From the NCBI GenBank assembly GCA_004552965.1, contig SFMU01000061.1, positions 1 to 11,785 of the forward strand: a DNA stretch of 11,785 bases, read 5' to 3'. Below the pieces are notes generated by a model that saw nothing but the letters and a program-made list of their open reading frames with translations, was not told the origin of the DNA and ran no database searches. Below, piece by piece: positions 1-7,051 of this stretch (positions are counted from its first letter, which is position 1; each line of letters starts with the position of its first letter). A program made the position numbers and the translations under genes. This stretch comes from Bacteroidales bacterium (GTDB lineage Bacteria > Bacteroidota > Bacteroidia > Bacteroidales > UBA932).

Positions 1-348
1 GTCCGAAATCACATCGATGTGACGGATGGCCGAGTGCAGGACAGTCCCCGGGAAATCTCCCGTGAAGAGAAGATTGCTGCCCCCGCCGATGTGTTTCAGA
101 GGTGCCATGTTCCCGATGGAATTGCTGCCCCCGCCGATGTCGTTTTCTGGGGAGAGCCCCCTATAGTCACCTCTTTGCCCGATGGAATCGCTGCTCCCAC
201 CGAGGTGTTCATCAGGAGAGGGGAGCAGTGCCGGAACCAGCTCCTGGAGGTCATCCTCGGAGTCATATTCGATGAAAGTGCGGCAATATACCTTCATCCT
301 GAAGGTGTTGCGGTCGCGAAGGTCATAGTGCTGAAAGGTTCTGATCAT
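1..348 (-). CDS. murB: UDP-N-acetylenolpyruvoylglucosamine reductase MurB, N-terminal part (runs off window)
   Basis: Only the first 116 codons are inside the window; the gene continues past base 1. MurB is a cytoplasmic FAD enzyme that uses NADPH to reduce UDP-GlcNAc-enolpyruvate to UDP-MurNAc, the step after MurA. The start (MIRTFQHYDLRDRNTF) and the following EYDSEDDLQELV stretch fit MurB N-termini. KHIGGGSNLLFTGDFPGTVL (residues 85-104) is the FAD-binding loop signature. Oddly, two further copies of the loop precede it: GGSSD at 50-54 and GGGSN at 72-76. The extra block of about 36 residues is in frame and free of stops. The ATG at 348 has no clear Shine-Dalgarno, as is common in Bacteroidota. 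The gene diverges from murA, so two consecutive pathway steps share one intergenic region. The plus strand is also open here and makes a false N-terminal extension of MurA. Identity is confident; the reductase and C-terminal domains cannot be seen. Confidence 0.9.
   Translation of the reverse strand, partial: MIRTFQHYDLRDRNTFRMKVYCRTFIEYDSEDDLQELVPALLPSPDEHLGGSSDSIGQRGDYRGLSPENDIGGGSNSIGNMAPLKHIGGGSNLLFTGDFPGTVLHSAIRHIDVISD
73..206 (-). repeat. Three in-frame imperfect direct repeats in murB encoding the GGGSN loop
   Basis: Copies lie at 73-92, 121-140 and, more diverged, 187-206. The first two are identical over 20 bases (plus-strand reading attgctgcccccgccgatgt). The upstream bases gatggaat are also shared by the second and third copies (115 and 181). 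Offsets are 48 and 66 bases, both multiples of three, so the MurB frame is kept. Each copy encodes a form of (H/D)(I/L)GG(G/S)S(N/D). The copy at 73-92 is followed by LLFTGDF, as in normal MurB, and is presumably the functional loop. Confidence 0.85.
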
Positions 349-370
349 GGCGTGTCCGGCATTTGGTTTC

Positions 371-378
371 CAAAGTTA
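371..378 (-). promoter_or_regulatory. Possible -7 box of the murB promoter
   Basis: The minus strand reads TAACTTTG, matching the Bacteroidota -7 consensus TAnnTTTG. Transcription would start near 364, giving a leader of about 16 bases before the murB ATG at 348. No convincing TTG (-33) element is visible at the expected distance, so this rests on the -7 match and its position. Confidence 0.4.
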
Positions 379-384
379 CACAAA

Positions 385-418
385 TTTGGGCTCTGCTTGA
401 CGTTTTTTGCTATATTTG
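385..418 (+). promoter_or_regulatory. Probable murA promoter (TTTG and TATATTTG)
   Basis: TATATTTG at 411-418 is an exact match to the Bacteroidota -7 consensus TAnnTTTG. A TTTG at 385-388 lies 22 bases upstream and could be the -33 element, though the spacing is slightly long. Transcription from about 424 gives a leader of roughly 56 bases to the murA ATG at 481. This supports that start and argues against the longer open frame reaching back through murB. Confidence 0.5.
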
Positions 419-480
419 TCTTTCTCCCAGGCGGCGGGAATCATCCATGGATTGCGGCCGGGGCAAAAGCATTGACGGCA

Positions 481-1797
481 ATGAGTTCATTCATCATAGA
501 AGGCGGGCACAAGCTCAGTGGTGCCATTCATCCCCAGGGCGCGAAAAACGAAGCCCTTGAAGTGATTAGCGCGGTTCTCCTGACCGAAGAAGAAGTCGTG
601 ATCTCAAACATCCCGGAGATCCTCGATGTCAGGAACCTGATTCTTGTGCTTGAAGGTATGGGCGTGAAGGTCAGGAGGTTGGAAAAAGGAAAGTTTTCAT
701 TCAAGGCTGACTCTGTCGACAGGAACTACATCCTCAGCGAAGAATTTGTCCGCAAATGCTCCTACCTCCGCGGTTCCGTGATGGTCGTCGGACCTTTGCT
801 CGCCCGCTTCGGAATGGCATATTTCCCGAAACCGGGCGGAGACAAGATAGGACGGCGCCGCGTGGACACACATATTCAGGGAATGCTCAACCTTGGAGCA
901 GCCATTGAATATGATGACTCTCTCCGGGCGTTCCGTCTGAGCGTCCCTGAAGGCGGGCATCTCAAGGGCCGCTACATGCTCCTTGACGAAGCCTCTGTGA
1001 CCGGTACTGCGAACATCCTGATGGCCGCCTCGCTGGCAGAAGGGGAGACCACCATCTACAACGCCGCCTGTGAACCTTATGTCCAGCAGTTGTGCAGATT
1101 GCTGTGCGCAATGGGAGCGGACATCAGCGGCATCGGTTCCAATCTCCTCAGGATCAGGGGAGTCAGGACTCTTCATGGAGCGACTCACACCATCCTTCCT
1201 GACATGATCGAAATCGGATCCTTCATCGGAATGGCCGCCCTGACCCAGAGTTCCATCACCATAAAGGATGTTTCCTATCAGAATCTGGGCGTGATTCCGG
1301 ACTGTTTCCGCCGTCTTGGAGTCAATCTGGAACAGCGTGGCGATGACATCTACGTGCCTGCCCAGGATCACTACCAGATCGAATCTTTCCTGGACGGTTC
1401 GATAATGACAATCGCCGATGCTCCATGGCCAGGGCTGACTCCTGACCTGCTTTCAGTCATGCTGGTTGTCGCAACCCAATGCAAGGGCAGCGTTCTGATC
1501 CATCAGAAGATGTTCGAGAGCCGGCTCTTCTTCACAGACAAACTGATCGACATGGGGGCTCAGATCATCCTCTGCGATCCGCATCGTGCCGTCGTCATCG
1601 GACACGACCACAAATTCCGGCTGAGAGCCGGAAAGATGCTTTCCCCGGACATCCGCGCCGGAATCGCCCTCCTCATCGCCGCTATGTCGGCCAAGGGTAC
1701 CAGCACCATCAGCAACGTCGAGCAGATAGACCGGGGCTATGAAGACATCGACATCCGTCTCAACGCTCTCGGCGCCCGTATCCACAGGGAGGACTGA
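481..1797 (+). CDS. murA: UDP-N-acetylglucosamine 1-carboxyvinyltransferase MurA (Asp active-site type)
   Basis: Cytoplasmic enzyme (438 aa) that transfers enolpyruvate from PEP to UDP-GlcNAc, the first committed step of peptidoglycan synthesis. The length is normal for MurA. Visible key residues are Lys22 in GAKNEAL, the active-site loop KPGGDKIGRRRVDTH (117-131), Asp322 in PWPGLTPD (matching the catalytic Asp305 of E. coli) and Arg392 in PDIRAGIALL. Where E. coli has Cys115, this protein has Asp121 (codon 841-843). Cys-to-Asp at this position is known from fosfomycin-insensitive MurA enzymes such as that of Mycobacterium tuberculosis. The frame is open back to base 19, but homology begins only at MSSFIIEGGHKLSG, a promoter lies just upstream, and the extension is antisense to murB, so I start at 481. 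It is divergent from murB and convergent with the mannosidase gene. Confidence 0.95.
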   Translation: MSSFIIEGGHKLSGAIHPQGAKNEALEVISAVLLTEEEVVISNIPEILDVRNLILVLEGMGVKVRRLEKGKFSFKADSVDRNYILSEEFVRKCSYLRGSVMVVGPLLARFGMAYFPKPGGDKIGRRRVDTHIQGMLNLGAAIEYDDSLRAFRLSVPEGGHLKGRYMLLDEASVTGTANILMAASLAEGETTIYNAACEPYVQQLCRLLCAMGADISGIGSNLLRIRGVRTLHGATHTILPDMIEIGSFIGMAALTQSSITIKDVSYQNLGVIPDCFRRLGVNLEQRGDDIYVPAQDHYQIESFLDGSIMTIADAPWPGLTPDLLSVMLVVATQCKGSVLIHQKMFESRLFFTDKLIDMGAQIILCDPHRAVVIGHDHKFRLRAGKMLSPDIRAGIALLIAAMSAKGTSTISNVEQIDRGYEDIDIRLNALGARIHRED

Positions 1798-1806
1798 GCC
1801 CTTCTT

Positions 1807-1944
1807 TCACTCCACAATGACTTCATCGACAAAGAGGAAGGCTTTGGCTCCGCTGGCTTTCACCCTCCTCTTTTGAATGAATATGTCCAATGACTGCGCC
1901 GGTACGTTCAAACCGGCGCATCCTTTATGCCGAATGAATATGAC
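1807..1944 (-). other. Open stretch continuing the mannosidase frame past its stop codon; possible C-terminal remnant
   Basis: After the mannosidase stop at 1945-1947 the same minus-strand frame stays open for 45 more codons, to a TGA at 1807-1809. The translation ends VKASGAKAFLFVDEVIVE, which resembles the last strands of a beta-sandwich domain rather than random sequence. A hairpin at 1895-1920 falls inside it. It may be the tail of a lost secreted protein or an ancestral mannosidase tail cut off by a stop mutation. It may also be chance. No start codon or independent gene is apparent. Confidence 0.2.
1895..1920. terminator. Hairpin between convergent murA and the mannosidase gene
   Basis: An 8-bp GC-rich stem (tgcgccgg at 1895-1902, ccggcgca at 1913-1920) encloses a 10-base loop. 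On the plus strand tccttt follows. Its place between convergent genes suits a shared transcription terminator, though the T-tract is short. Confidence 0.5.
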
Positions 1945-4668
1945 TCAACGTCTGCAGGCACGCTCCAGCCGGCGCGCGTCCTTTCTGTCGAGCGGCAGAC
2001 CTATCGTCACAATCTCGTGAGGCTTTATCTGAAGTTTCACCACATCTCCTTCAAGTGACGGAGCATCTGCGCCCTTCAGAGGCCTTTCGAGGATGTCCAG
2101 CCTGAAAGCTCCTGCAGGAGAGAACGGCAGGGCAAGACTGATGGACGAATCCTCGCCCGCCATTTCGCAGAGCCTGACTATCAGCATCTTGCCATCTTCC
2201 GAGCGTTTGACAGCTGCCATCTGAACATTCCGGTTGTCAAGCTCGAAGAGTCGCATTTCCTCCGGCATCGTCTTCTCCGAAGCCTTGAGAGAGGTGGACA
2301 GAGGCTCGGTCGCATAGGCCGGCACATTGAAGGCTTCCCCTTCCTGAAGGACTCCTGCATCGGACCACAGGCCCTTGTGAGGCATGATCGAATACCTTAT
2401 GTTGAAACGGCCGAGGTTCGGATACTGGTCAGGCCAACCTCCGCAGCGCATCAGCGACAGACGGAACTCTCCTCCATCGTAGCAATAGCCGTATTTCGAG
2501 TTGTTAAGCAGGGCGATACCATCCTTGCCGTCACTGACGTCCGACCATTTGTGGGCAGGGACTTCGCGTCCGAAACGGGTCTCGCAAGTCGGCATGTACA
2601 TCCTTGTCTCGTTGTTGTCGAGCCAGATCGGAATCTCACCTCCGCGGAATTTGCCGTTGGAAGGGCGTTCCACCACATCGAAAGGAGTCTGACAGTAAAG
2701 AACTGCATCCGGGTCCATGTTGAGAGGGAATGAGGTGCGCAGCAGAGGCGACTCGACATCATCCCCGCCCCATTCGAGCCAGTCCACATCGAGGTCATAG
2801 TCGATGCGCGGATAGTCCCTATAGATGTAGGTGCGGACCTTTATGGTCGAACGGCCCCACTTGCGGATGCATTCGATACAGGCCCTGACGGGACCGGAAG
2901 TCACTTTGACCGAACCTGGAACGGTCTGGACCTCCTCAACCGTCTCGGCGTGGTTCAGAGTCCAGGCCTTCATCATTCCGTGCTTGACTTCGTTGTAGAT
3001 CCTCATAGTGTTGAGCCTGGCGTCCGGGGCGACATATTCCTTGCCGCTTCTCAGGTCCACAAGGCTGACAATGTCTCCGGTCTGCTCGTCGAAGGCGATG
3101 TCGAAATAATTCGTCCTGATGCGGTTGCCCTCGCAGGACAGCGCTGTCGGATCCTCCGCCGGCCGGGTGACATCGACATAGAAGGTCTTGTAGCCGGCCG
3201 GGAGACTGTCCACGACGAACTGTATCTTCGACCTCCATCCCGGAGGCGCCTGTTTGCCCTCGACTACCTGACCTGAATATACCCTGCCTTCGGAATCCCT
3301 TACCATCACGCTGCAGTTCATTCCCTTGCCCGTGTCAGTGACTCCGCTCTTGGTCTCATAGAACTGCATCCAGTTGGCCAGAGTTGCCGATGCCGGAAGG
3401 TCATACGAAAAGACTTCCACCTCGACGAGGGCCTTTCTTGCAAACGGCTGCATGTTGCAGACCACAACAGGCTGTCCGATAGAACTCTGGAACGGGATGG
3501 CGTCGAAGCACTTCCATGCAGCGATGTCGGCTCCTGTCTTGGCAGCGCGGTAAGCCCCTTCGTAGCGGGCAACGTTCTCCCGGTTGGCTTCGTAGACTCC
3601 AGAGCCCGGGAGGATGTCATGGAACTGATTGAAAGCTACTGTTTTCCATGTTTCCTTGATTTCCTCTTCGGGATATTCGCCACCCTGGAGCCAGTTCAAA
3701 GAATTGAACCACTCGTCGGTGTACAGCATATTCTCGCACTTGCGGTTGTATTCCTTGACTTCCGCAACCGAGGTGTAGCAGCCTTCGAATATGAACTGCA
3801 TTTCCCCTTTGTGCACCGGCCTGGAATCCATCTCCGGCTTGATGGCTTCGATAAACTCGCTGGCTGTTGCAAAATATGCCGTAGGGAAGTCAGGATCTGC
3901 GTTGAGAGCTAGGACGGAGTCGATGTCGGCTTTGGTCGGTCCGCCGCCATGGTCACCCACTCCTACGCAGATGAGGGTGGAATGGTCGGTTGCCGGACTG
4001 GACTCGAGATAGCCGGCCGCATCTTTTCCGAAACGGGCATTGTAGATGTGGGGACTGTAGGCAGTTACCCTGGAACCGTCCGAACCCTCCCAGGTGAATG
4101 AGCCGCGGATAGGAGCGCAACGGGTGAAGAAATAGCTGTCTATCCCACTGAGCCTGAGAATCTGAGGCATCTGGCTGTTGTGGCCGAAGTCATCCGGGAA
4201 CCATCCTATCCTTGCCATTCTACCAAACTCTTCCCGGTAGAAAGACTGACCCAGCAGGAAAGCCCGGGCAAGGGCCTCTCCGGAAGCGAGATTGTTGTCG
4301 CTTTCTGTCCAGCTGCCGCCCACGGGCTCCAGTCTGCCTTCCTTGACATACCGTTTGATCTCCTCATAGAGAGCCGGGTCGTTCTTCTTTACGAAGTCGT
4401 ACACGGCCGGCTGGCTCTGAACCATCTTGAAGTCGGGATATTCCCTGAACAAGGCAACCATCTGGCGGAGATTGTCATCCGCCATCTTGATTGTTTCCCC
4501 CTGTGTCCACAACCAGTTCATGTCCATGTGGCTGTGACCGGCCACAAAGATGGTGTCTTTCTTCGGCTCGGAACTCCGGTCCATCGGTGTTCCGGTCGCA
4601 CTTGTAGAAATCCCGGAAGCAGCCGTCAGGAGCGGTGCAGCCAGAAGAAGTGATAGAATAAAGTTCAT
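1945..4668 (-). CDS. Secreted GH38 family alpha-mannosidase
   Basis: Protein of 907 aa predicted to cleave alpha-mannosides, probably from host or yeast glycans, in the periplasm. The N-terminus (MNFILSLLLAAPLLTAASG) is a Sec signal peptide without a lipobox Cys. The GH38 catalytic domain follows: HSHMD (45-49) supplies His and Asp zinc ligands, WFPDDFGHN carries the nucleophile (Asp159 by motif), and GDHGGGPTKAD (His239) supplies a further zinc ligand. TWKTVAFNQFHDILPGS is the usual middle-domain motif, and beta-sandwich domains fill the C-terminal half. The frame opens at 4731, but the Met at 4668 starts the signal peptide and lies downstream of a promoter-like box at 4720-4727, so I start there. 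It stands alone: no SusC/SusD pair or other glycosidase is within view. Linkage specificity cannot be read from sequence. Confidence 0.92.
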   Translation of the reverse strand: MNFILSLLLAAPLLTAASGISTSATGTPMDRSSEPKKDTIFVAGHSHMDMNWLWTQGETIKMADDNLRQMVALFREYPDFKMVQSQPAVYDFVKKNDPALYEEIKRYVKEGRLEPVGGSWTESDNNLASGEALARAFLLGQSFYREEFGRMARIGWFPDDFGHNSQMPQILRLSGIDSYFFTRCAPIRGSFTWEGSDGSRVTAYSPHIYNARFGKDAAGYLESSPATDHSTLICVGVGDHGGGPTKADIDSVLALNADPDFPTAYFATASEFIEAIKPEMDSRPVHKGEMQFIFEGCYTSVAEVKEYNRKCENMLYTDEWFNSLNWLQGGEYPEEEIKETWKTVAFNQFHDILPGSGVYEANRENVARYEGAYRAAKTGADIAAWKCFDAIPFQSSIGQPVVVCNMQPFARKALVEVEVFSYDLPASATLANWMQFYETKSGVTDTGKGMNCSVMVRDSEGRVYSGQVVEGKQAPPGWRSKIQFVVDSLPAGYKTFYVDVTRPAEDPTALSCEGNRIRTNYFDIAFDEQTGDIVSLVDLRSGKEYVAPDARLNTMRIYNEVKHGMMKAWTLNHAETVEEVQTVPGSVKVTSGPVRACIECIRKWGRSTIKVRTYIYRDYPRIDYDLDVDWLEWGGDDVESPLLRTSFPLNMDPDAVLYCQTPFDVVERPSNGKFRGGEIPIWLDNNETRMYMPTCETRFGREVPAHKWSDVSDGKDGIALLNNSKYGYCYDGGEFRLSLMRCGGWPDQYPNLGRFNIRYSIMPHKGLWSDAGVLQEGEAFNVPAYATEPLSTSLKASEKTMPEEMRLFELDNRNVQMAAVKRSEDGKMLIVRLCEMAGEDSSISLALPFSPAGAFRLDILERPLKGADAPSLEGDVVKLQIKPHEIVTIGLPLDRKDARRLERACRR

Positions 4669-4719
4669 CGGTTGAATTGTTATAGTGTTGTCGGATTGAT
4701 CGAAAACGTGGCTATGAAG

Positions 4720-4727
4720 CAAATCTA
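4720..4727 (-). promoter_or_regulatory. Possible -7 box of the mannosidase promoter
   Basis: The minus strand reads TAGATTTG, fitting TAnnTTTG. The implied transcription start (about 4714) leaves a 46-base leader to the ATG at 4668 and would exclude translation from 4731. No clear -33 TTG is seen. Confidence 0.35.
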
Positions 4728-4755
4728 GCAAATTATGACGGAATATGGAACGATA

Positions 4756-4782
4756 AAGGCCTGCGTTTTCGACGCAAGCCTT
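4756..4782. terminator. Hairpin downstream of the cytochrome c peroxidase operon
   Basis: Arms aaggcctgcg (4756-4765) and cgcaagcctt (4773-4782) pair over 10 positions with one mismatch around a 7-base loop. On the plus strand ggtttta follows; on the minus strand tatcgttcc follows. It lies about 100 bases past the end of the ccp operon and upstream of the mannosidase promoter, so it may end ccp transcription, although the T-tract on that side is weak. Confidence 0.45.
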
Positions 4783-4806
4783 GGTTTTATGAATATTCCG
4801 AAATGA

Positions 4807-4879
4807 CCTGAATAACCTGGAAACCCCGGAATACCCCGGAAACCCCGGAATATCCCGGAATATTCCTGAATATCCCGGA
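4807..4879. repeat. Decamer tandem repeat, about 8 copies, next to the ccp stop codon
   Basis: Units of 9-10 bases with consensus near cccggaatat repeat from 4807 to 4879. The (c/t)gg or ctg cores fall at about 4810, 4819, 4828, 4838, 4847, 4857, 4867 and 4877. Variants are ccccggaaa, ccccggaata, tcccggaata and ttcctgaata. The array abuts the peroxidase stop codon (4880-4882). It contains the palindrome ggaatattcc. There are no spacers, so it is not a CRISPR array. Confidence 0.85.
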
Positions 4880-6250
4880 TCAGAATTCAGTCAGCACTCC
4901 AGTCTGGGCCTCAAGGAAGGCCTTGACTTTCTGGACCTTGTCCTCTGGCATCGTACGTCCGACCTGATACTTTGCCATCATGGAAACAGCCTCCTCGAGA
5001 GTCTCCACGCTACCATCGTGGTAGTACGGCCAGGTGAGGGCCACATTCCTCAGTGAAGGAGTCTTGAAGCGGTACCTGTCCCTCTCGTCTCCGGTCTGTG
5101 CCCATCGGCCGTTGTCGCCATCGGTAAGCCCGGACTTGAGGTTCATCTCGCGGTCCTCGAAATAATTGGCCCTCTGTCCCATAAGTTCATAGGAAAGACC
5201 ACCCATGTTGACACCTGCATGGCAGGTTGCGCAGCTGTAGTCCTTGAATATGTCGTAGCCCTCGATCTGCTCTGCCGTCATCGCCTCCTTGTCACCTTTC
5301 AGATAGCGGTCGAAAGGACTGTCCGGTGTCAGCAGAGTCTTCTCGTACTCGGCGATGGCATCTGTGATCGTAGCCTGGCTGAGACCCTCAGGGTACACCT
5401 CGGTGAAGAGTTTCGTGAACTCCTTGTCCTCGGCGATTCTGCCGGCGATCTCATCGAAGTCCTTGCTTCCCATCTCTACAGGGTTGAGAGGAGGTCCGCC
5501 TGCCTGCTCGGCGAGGGTTGCCGCACGTCCGTCCCAGAACTGCACGAAATTGAACACGGCGTTGAAAGATGTAGGAGCATTGACTCCTCCCTTCTGTCCG
5601 CCGATACCTTCAGAGTAGCGTTTGTTGTCGACACCTGCGGTCTCCACCGAGTGGCAGGTCGCGCAGGAAATGGTTCCGTCTGCGGAAAGCCTGGTGTCGT
5701 TGTAGAGGACTTTTCCGAGAGCGGCCTTTGCAGGATCATAATCGACCTTGTCCGGGATCGGGCGGATCGTTTCGTTGGCGAACTCAGGACAGGCCAGAAG
5801 GTTGGGATAGAAGGCTGCCCGCAAGTCCTTGACCCCTGAGAGGACAGCTGTTCTCTTGGCTGAGGTCACTGACGATCCCCAGTGGATGAGATAGTACTTC
5901 GCAAGAGGCATCGATCCGTCCCGGATCACATCCTCGGTCTTTGCGAGATCGACTTCGTCCGGTGCAGTCCCGTTCTCGAGGGCAGCTTTCAGCGGAGCAA
6001 TGTCGAACACTGCGTAACCACCGTCGATGTCCTTGCGGATGAGGTTCTTCGCAACCGGAAGATTGGCATAGAATGGCAGGTTCGGCTCTGACGAGTGGCA
6101 GTCCATGCAACCACCGTCATTGATGACCTGCAACATCTGCGCGTCCGAGGACAGACTCTTGTCCGGAGCGCAATTGACGGCACGGTAGACTATGGCAAGA
6201 GCTACCACGAGCACACCGGCGCCAATCAGGATTTTTGATGTTGTCTTCAT
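4880..6250 (-). CDS. Triheme cytochrome c peroxidase, membrane-anchored (probable quinol peroxidase)
   Basis: Protein of 456 aa that reduces H2O2 to water on the outer face of the inner membrane. Residues 6-23 form one hydrophobic segment that acts as signal anchor. Three c-type haem sites are present. CMDCH (48-52), followed by SSEPNLPFYANLPVA, belongs to an N-terminal haem-binding domain (Haem_bd type). CATCH (196-200) and CATCH (340-344) belong to the standard dihaem peroxidase domain. FWDGRAATLAEQA and TPSLRNVALTWPYYHDGS are typical bacterial CcpA/MauG-family blocks. The three-haem layout resembles E. coli YhjA, a quinol peroxidase, so electrons probably come from menaquinol rather than a soluble cytochrome. 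The gene follows ccsA by 21 bases and is the last gene of the ResB-CcsA operon, whose products would attach its haems. Family is confident; quinol dependence is inferred. Confidence 0.93.
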   Translation of the reverse strand: MKTTSKILIGAGVLVVALAIVYRAVNCAPDKSLSSDAQMLQVINDGGCMDCHSSEPNLPFYANLPVAKNLIRKDIDGGYAVFDIAPLKAALENGTAPDEVDLAKTEDVIRDGSMPLAKYYLIHWGSSVTSAKRTAVLSGVKDLRAAFYPNLLACPEFANETIRPIPDKVDYDPAKAALGKVLYNDTRLSADGTISCATCHSVETAGVDNKRYSEGIGGQKGGVNAPTSFNAVFNFVQFWDGRAATLAEQAGGPPLNPVEMGSKDFDEIAGRIAEDKEFTKLFTEVYPEGLSQATITDAIAEYEKTLLTPDSPFDRYLKGDKEAMTAEQIEGYDIFKDYSCATCHAGVNMGGLSYELMGQRANYFEDREMNLKSGLTDGDNGRWAQTGDERDRYRFKTPSLRNVALTWPYYHDGSVETLEEAVSMMAKYQVGRTMPEDKVQKVKAFLEAQTGVLTEF

Positions 6251-6271
6251 AACTGTTATGAATGAGTTGAG

Positions 6272-7051
6272 TTATCTGCTGTTGGAATAGACGTGCTGGC
6301 TTCCCTGGGCGGACGGCAGGTAATTCACTCCCCACCAGCACATCTGGAGGCCTATGAATCCCGCAATCAGCAGGGTAGAGAGCACTTTCCGGCCGGCTTT
6401 CCTGTCGATCAGCCGGAGATGTATGTAAATCATGTAGATGCACCAGGTCACTGCCGCCCATGTCTCCTTCGGGTCCCAGTTCCAGTAGGTTCCCCAGGCC
6501 TGTTTTGCCCAGAGAGAGCCGCTGAGCATGCCGAGGCTGAGGAAGGCCATTCCGATGTAGACGAGAGTGTCTGCCGCGTCAAGATATTCATCAGTCTTTT
6601 TCACCAGGGACATGCAGGCGAGGATGAATGCGCACCCGAGCACTGAATATGAGAACATGTACACCGTGACATGGGGAATGAACCACCAGCTCTGGAGCGC
6701 GGGCATCAGCGATTCGTCGTGAATCTCAGGCTTCAGGATATTCAGACACATGAAGACGGTCGCCACGACCAGCGAGAATGAAGGAATCCATCTGTAACCC
6801 CATCTGAGGTAGGTCAGGATTGCCGACAGCATCATGAAGAATGAGTACCAGAGCCTGGTTTCCCCTGTCGTCCTGAGCGGAGGCCGGCCCAGAGTGATCC
6901 AGAAACCGGCTATGAAAGCGGAATATACCAACAGTCCGGCGACGGCCAGCCCAAGTGCCAGCCTCCTCCTGGACTTAAATGCCGCCACCGAGCCTCCCGC
7001 CCACAGGATGAAGGCTGCCGAAGCGAAGAATATGAAGACGTCCCAGCTCAT
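6272..7051 (-). CDS. ccsA: Cytochrome c biogenesis protein CcsA (System II haem lyase subunit)
   Basis: Polytopic inner-membrane protein (259 aa) that handles haem and, with its ResB/Ccs1 partner, attaches it to CXXCH motifs of exported apocytochromes. The Trp-rich haem-handling signature WGTYWNWDPKE is at 186-196. His127 (IPHVTVY) and His211 (YIHLR) are candidate haem-ligand residues next to it. Several hydrophobic helices span the length. The frame opens at 7147, but the ATG at 7051 starts a membrane helix (MSWDVFIFFASAAF) and follows a good Shine-Dalgarno (gggagg), the best one in this window. It overlaps the ResB stop as ATGA (7048-7051), which points to translational coupling. The peroxidase gene follows after 21 bases. 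Confidence 0.93.
   Translation of the reverse strand: MSWDVFIFFASAAFILWAGGSVAAFKSRRRLALGLAVAGLLVYSAFIAGFWITLGRPPLRTTGETRLWYSFFMMLSAILTYLRWGYRWIPSFSLVVATVFMCLNILKPEIHDESLMPALQSWWFIPHVTVYMFSYSVLGCAFILACMSLVKKTDEYLDAADTLVYIGMAFLSLGMLSGSLWAKQAWGTYWNWDPKETWAAVTWCIYMIYIHLRLIDRKAGRKVLSTLLIAGFIGLQMCWWGVNYLPSAQGSQHVYSNSR

Noticed and set aside
19..480. N-terminal 154-residue extension of MurA on the plus strand
   Set aside because: MurA similarity starts at 481, the extension is antisense to murB (1-348), and an exact TAnnTTTG promoter box lies at 411-418 within it.
697..1371. 224-codon minus-strand ORF inside murA
   Set aside because: It is wholly antisense to a confident gene and its composition (many His, Asp, Gly, Arg) is that of a shadow frame with no recognisable motif.
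4669..4731. Start of the mannosidase at the upstream ATG (4731)
   Set aside because: The 21 added residues precede an evident signal peptide and would lie partly upstream of the likely promoter at 4720-4727.
4807..4879. CRISPR array
   Set aside because: The units are 9-10 bp and directly adjacent, with no spacers and no cas genes.
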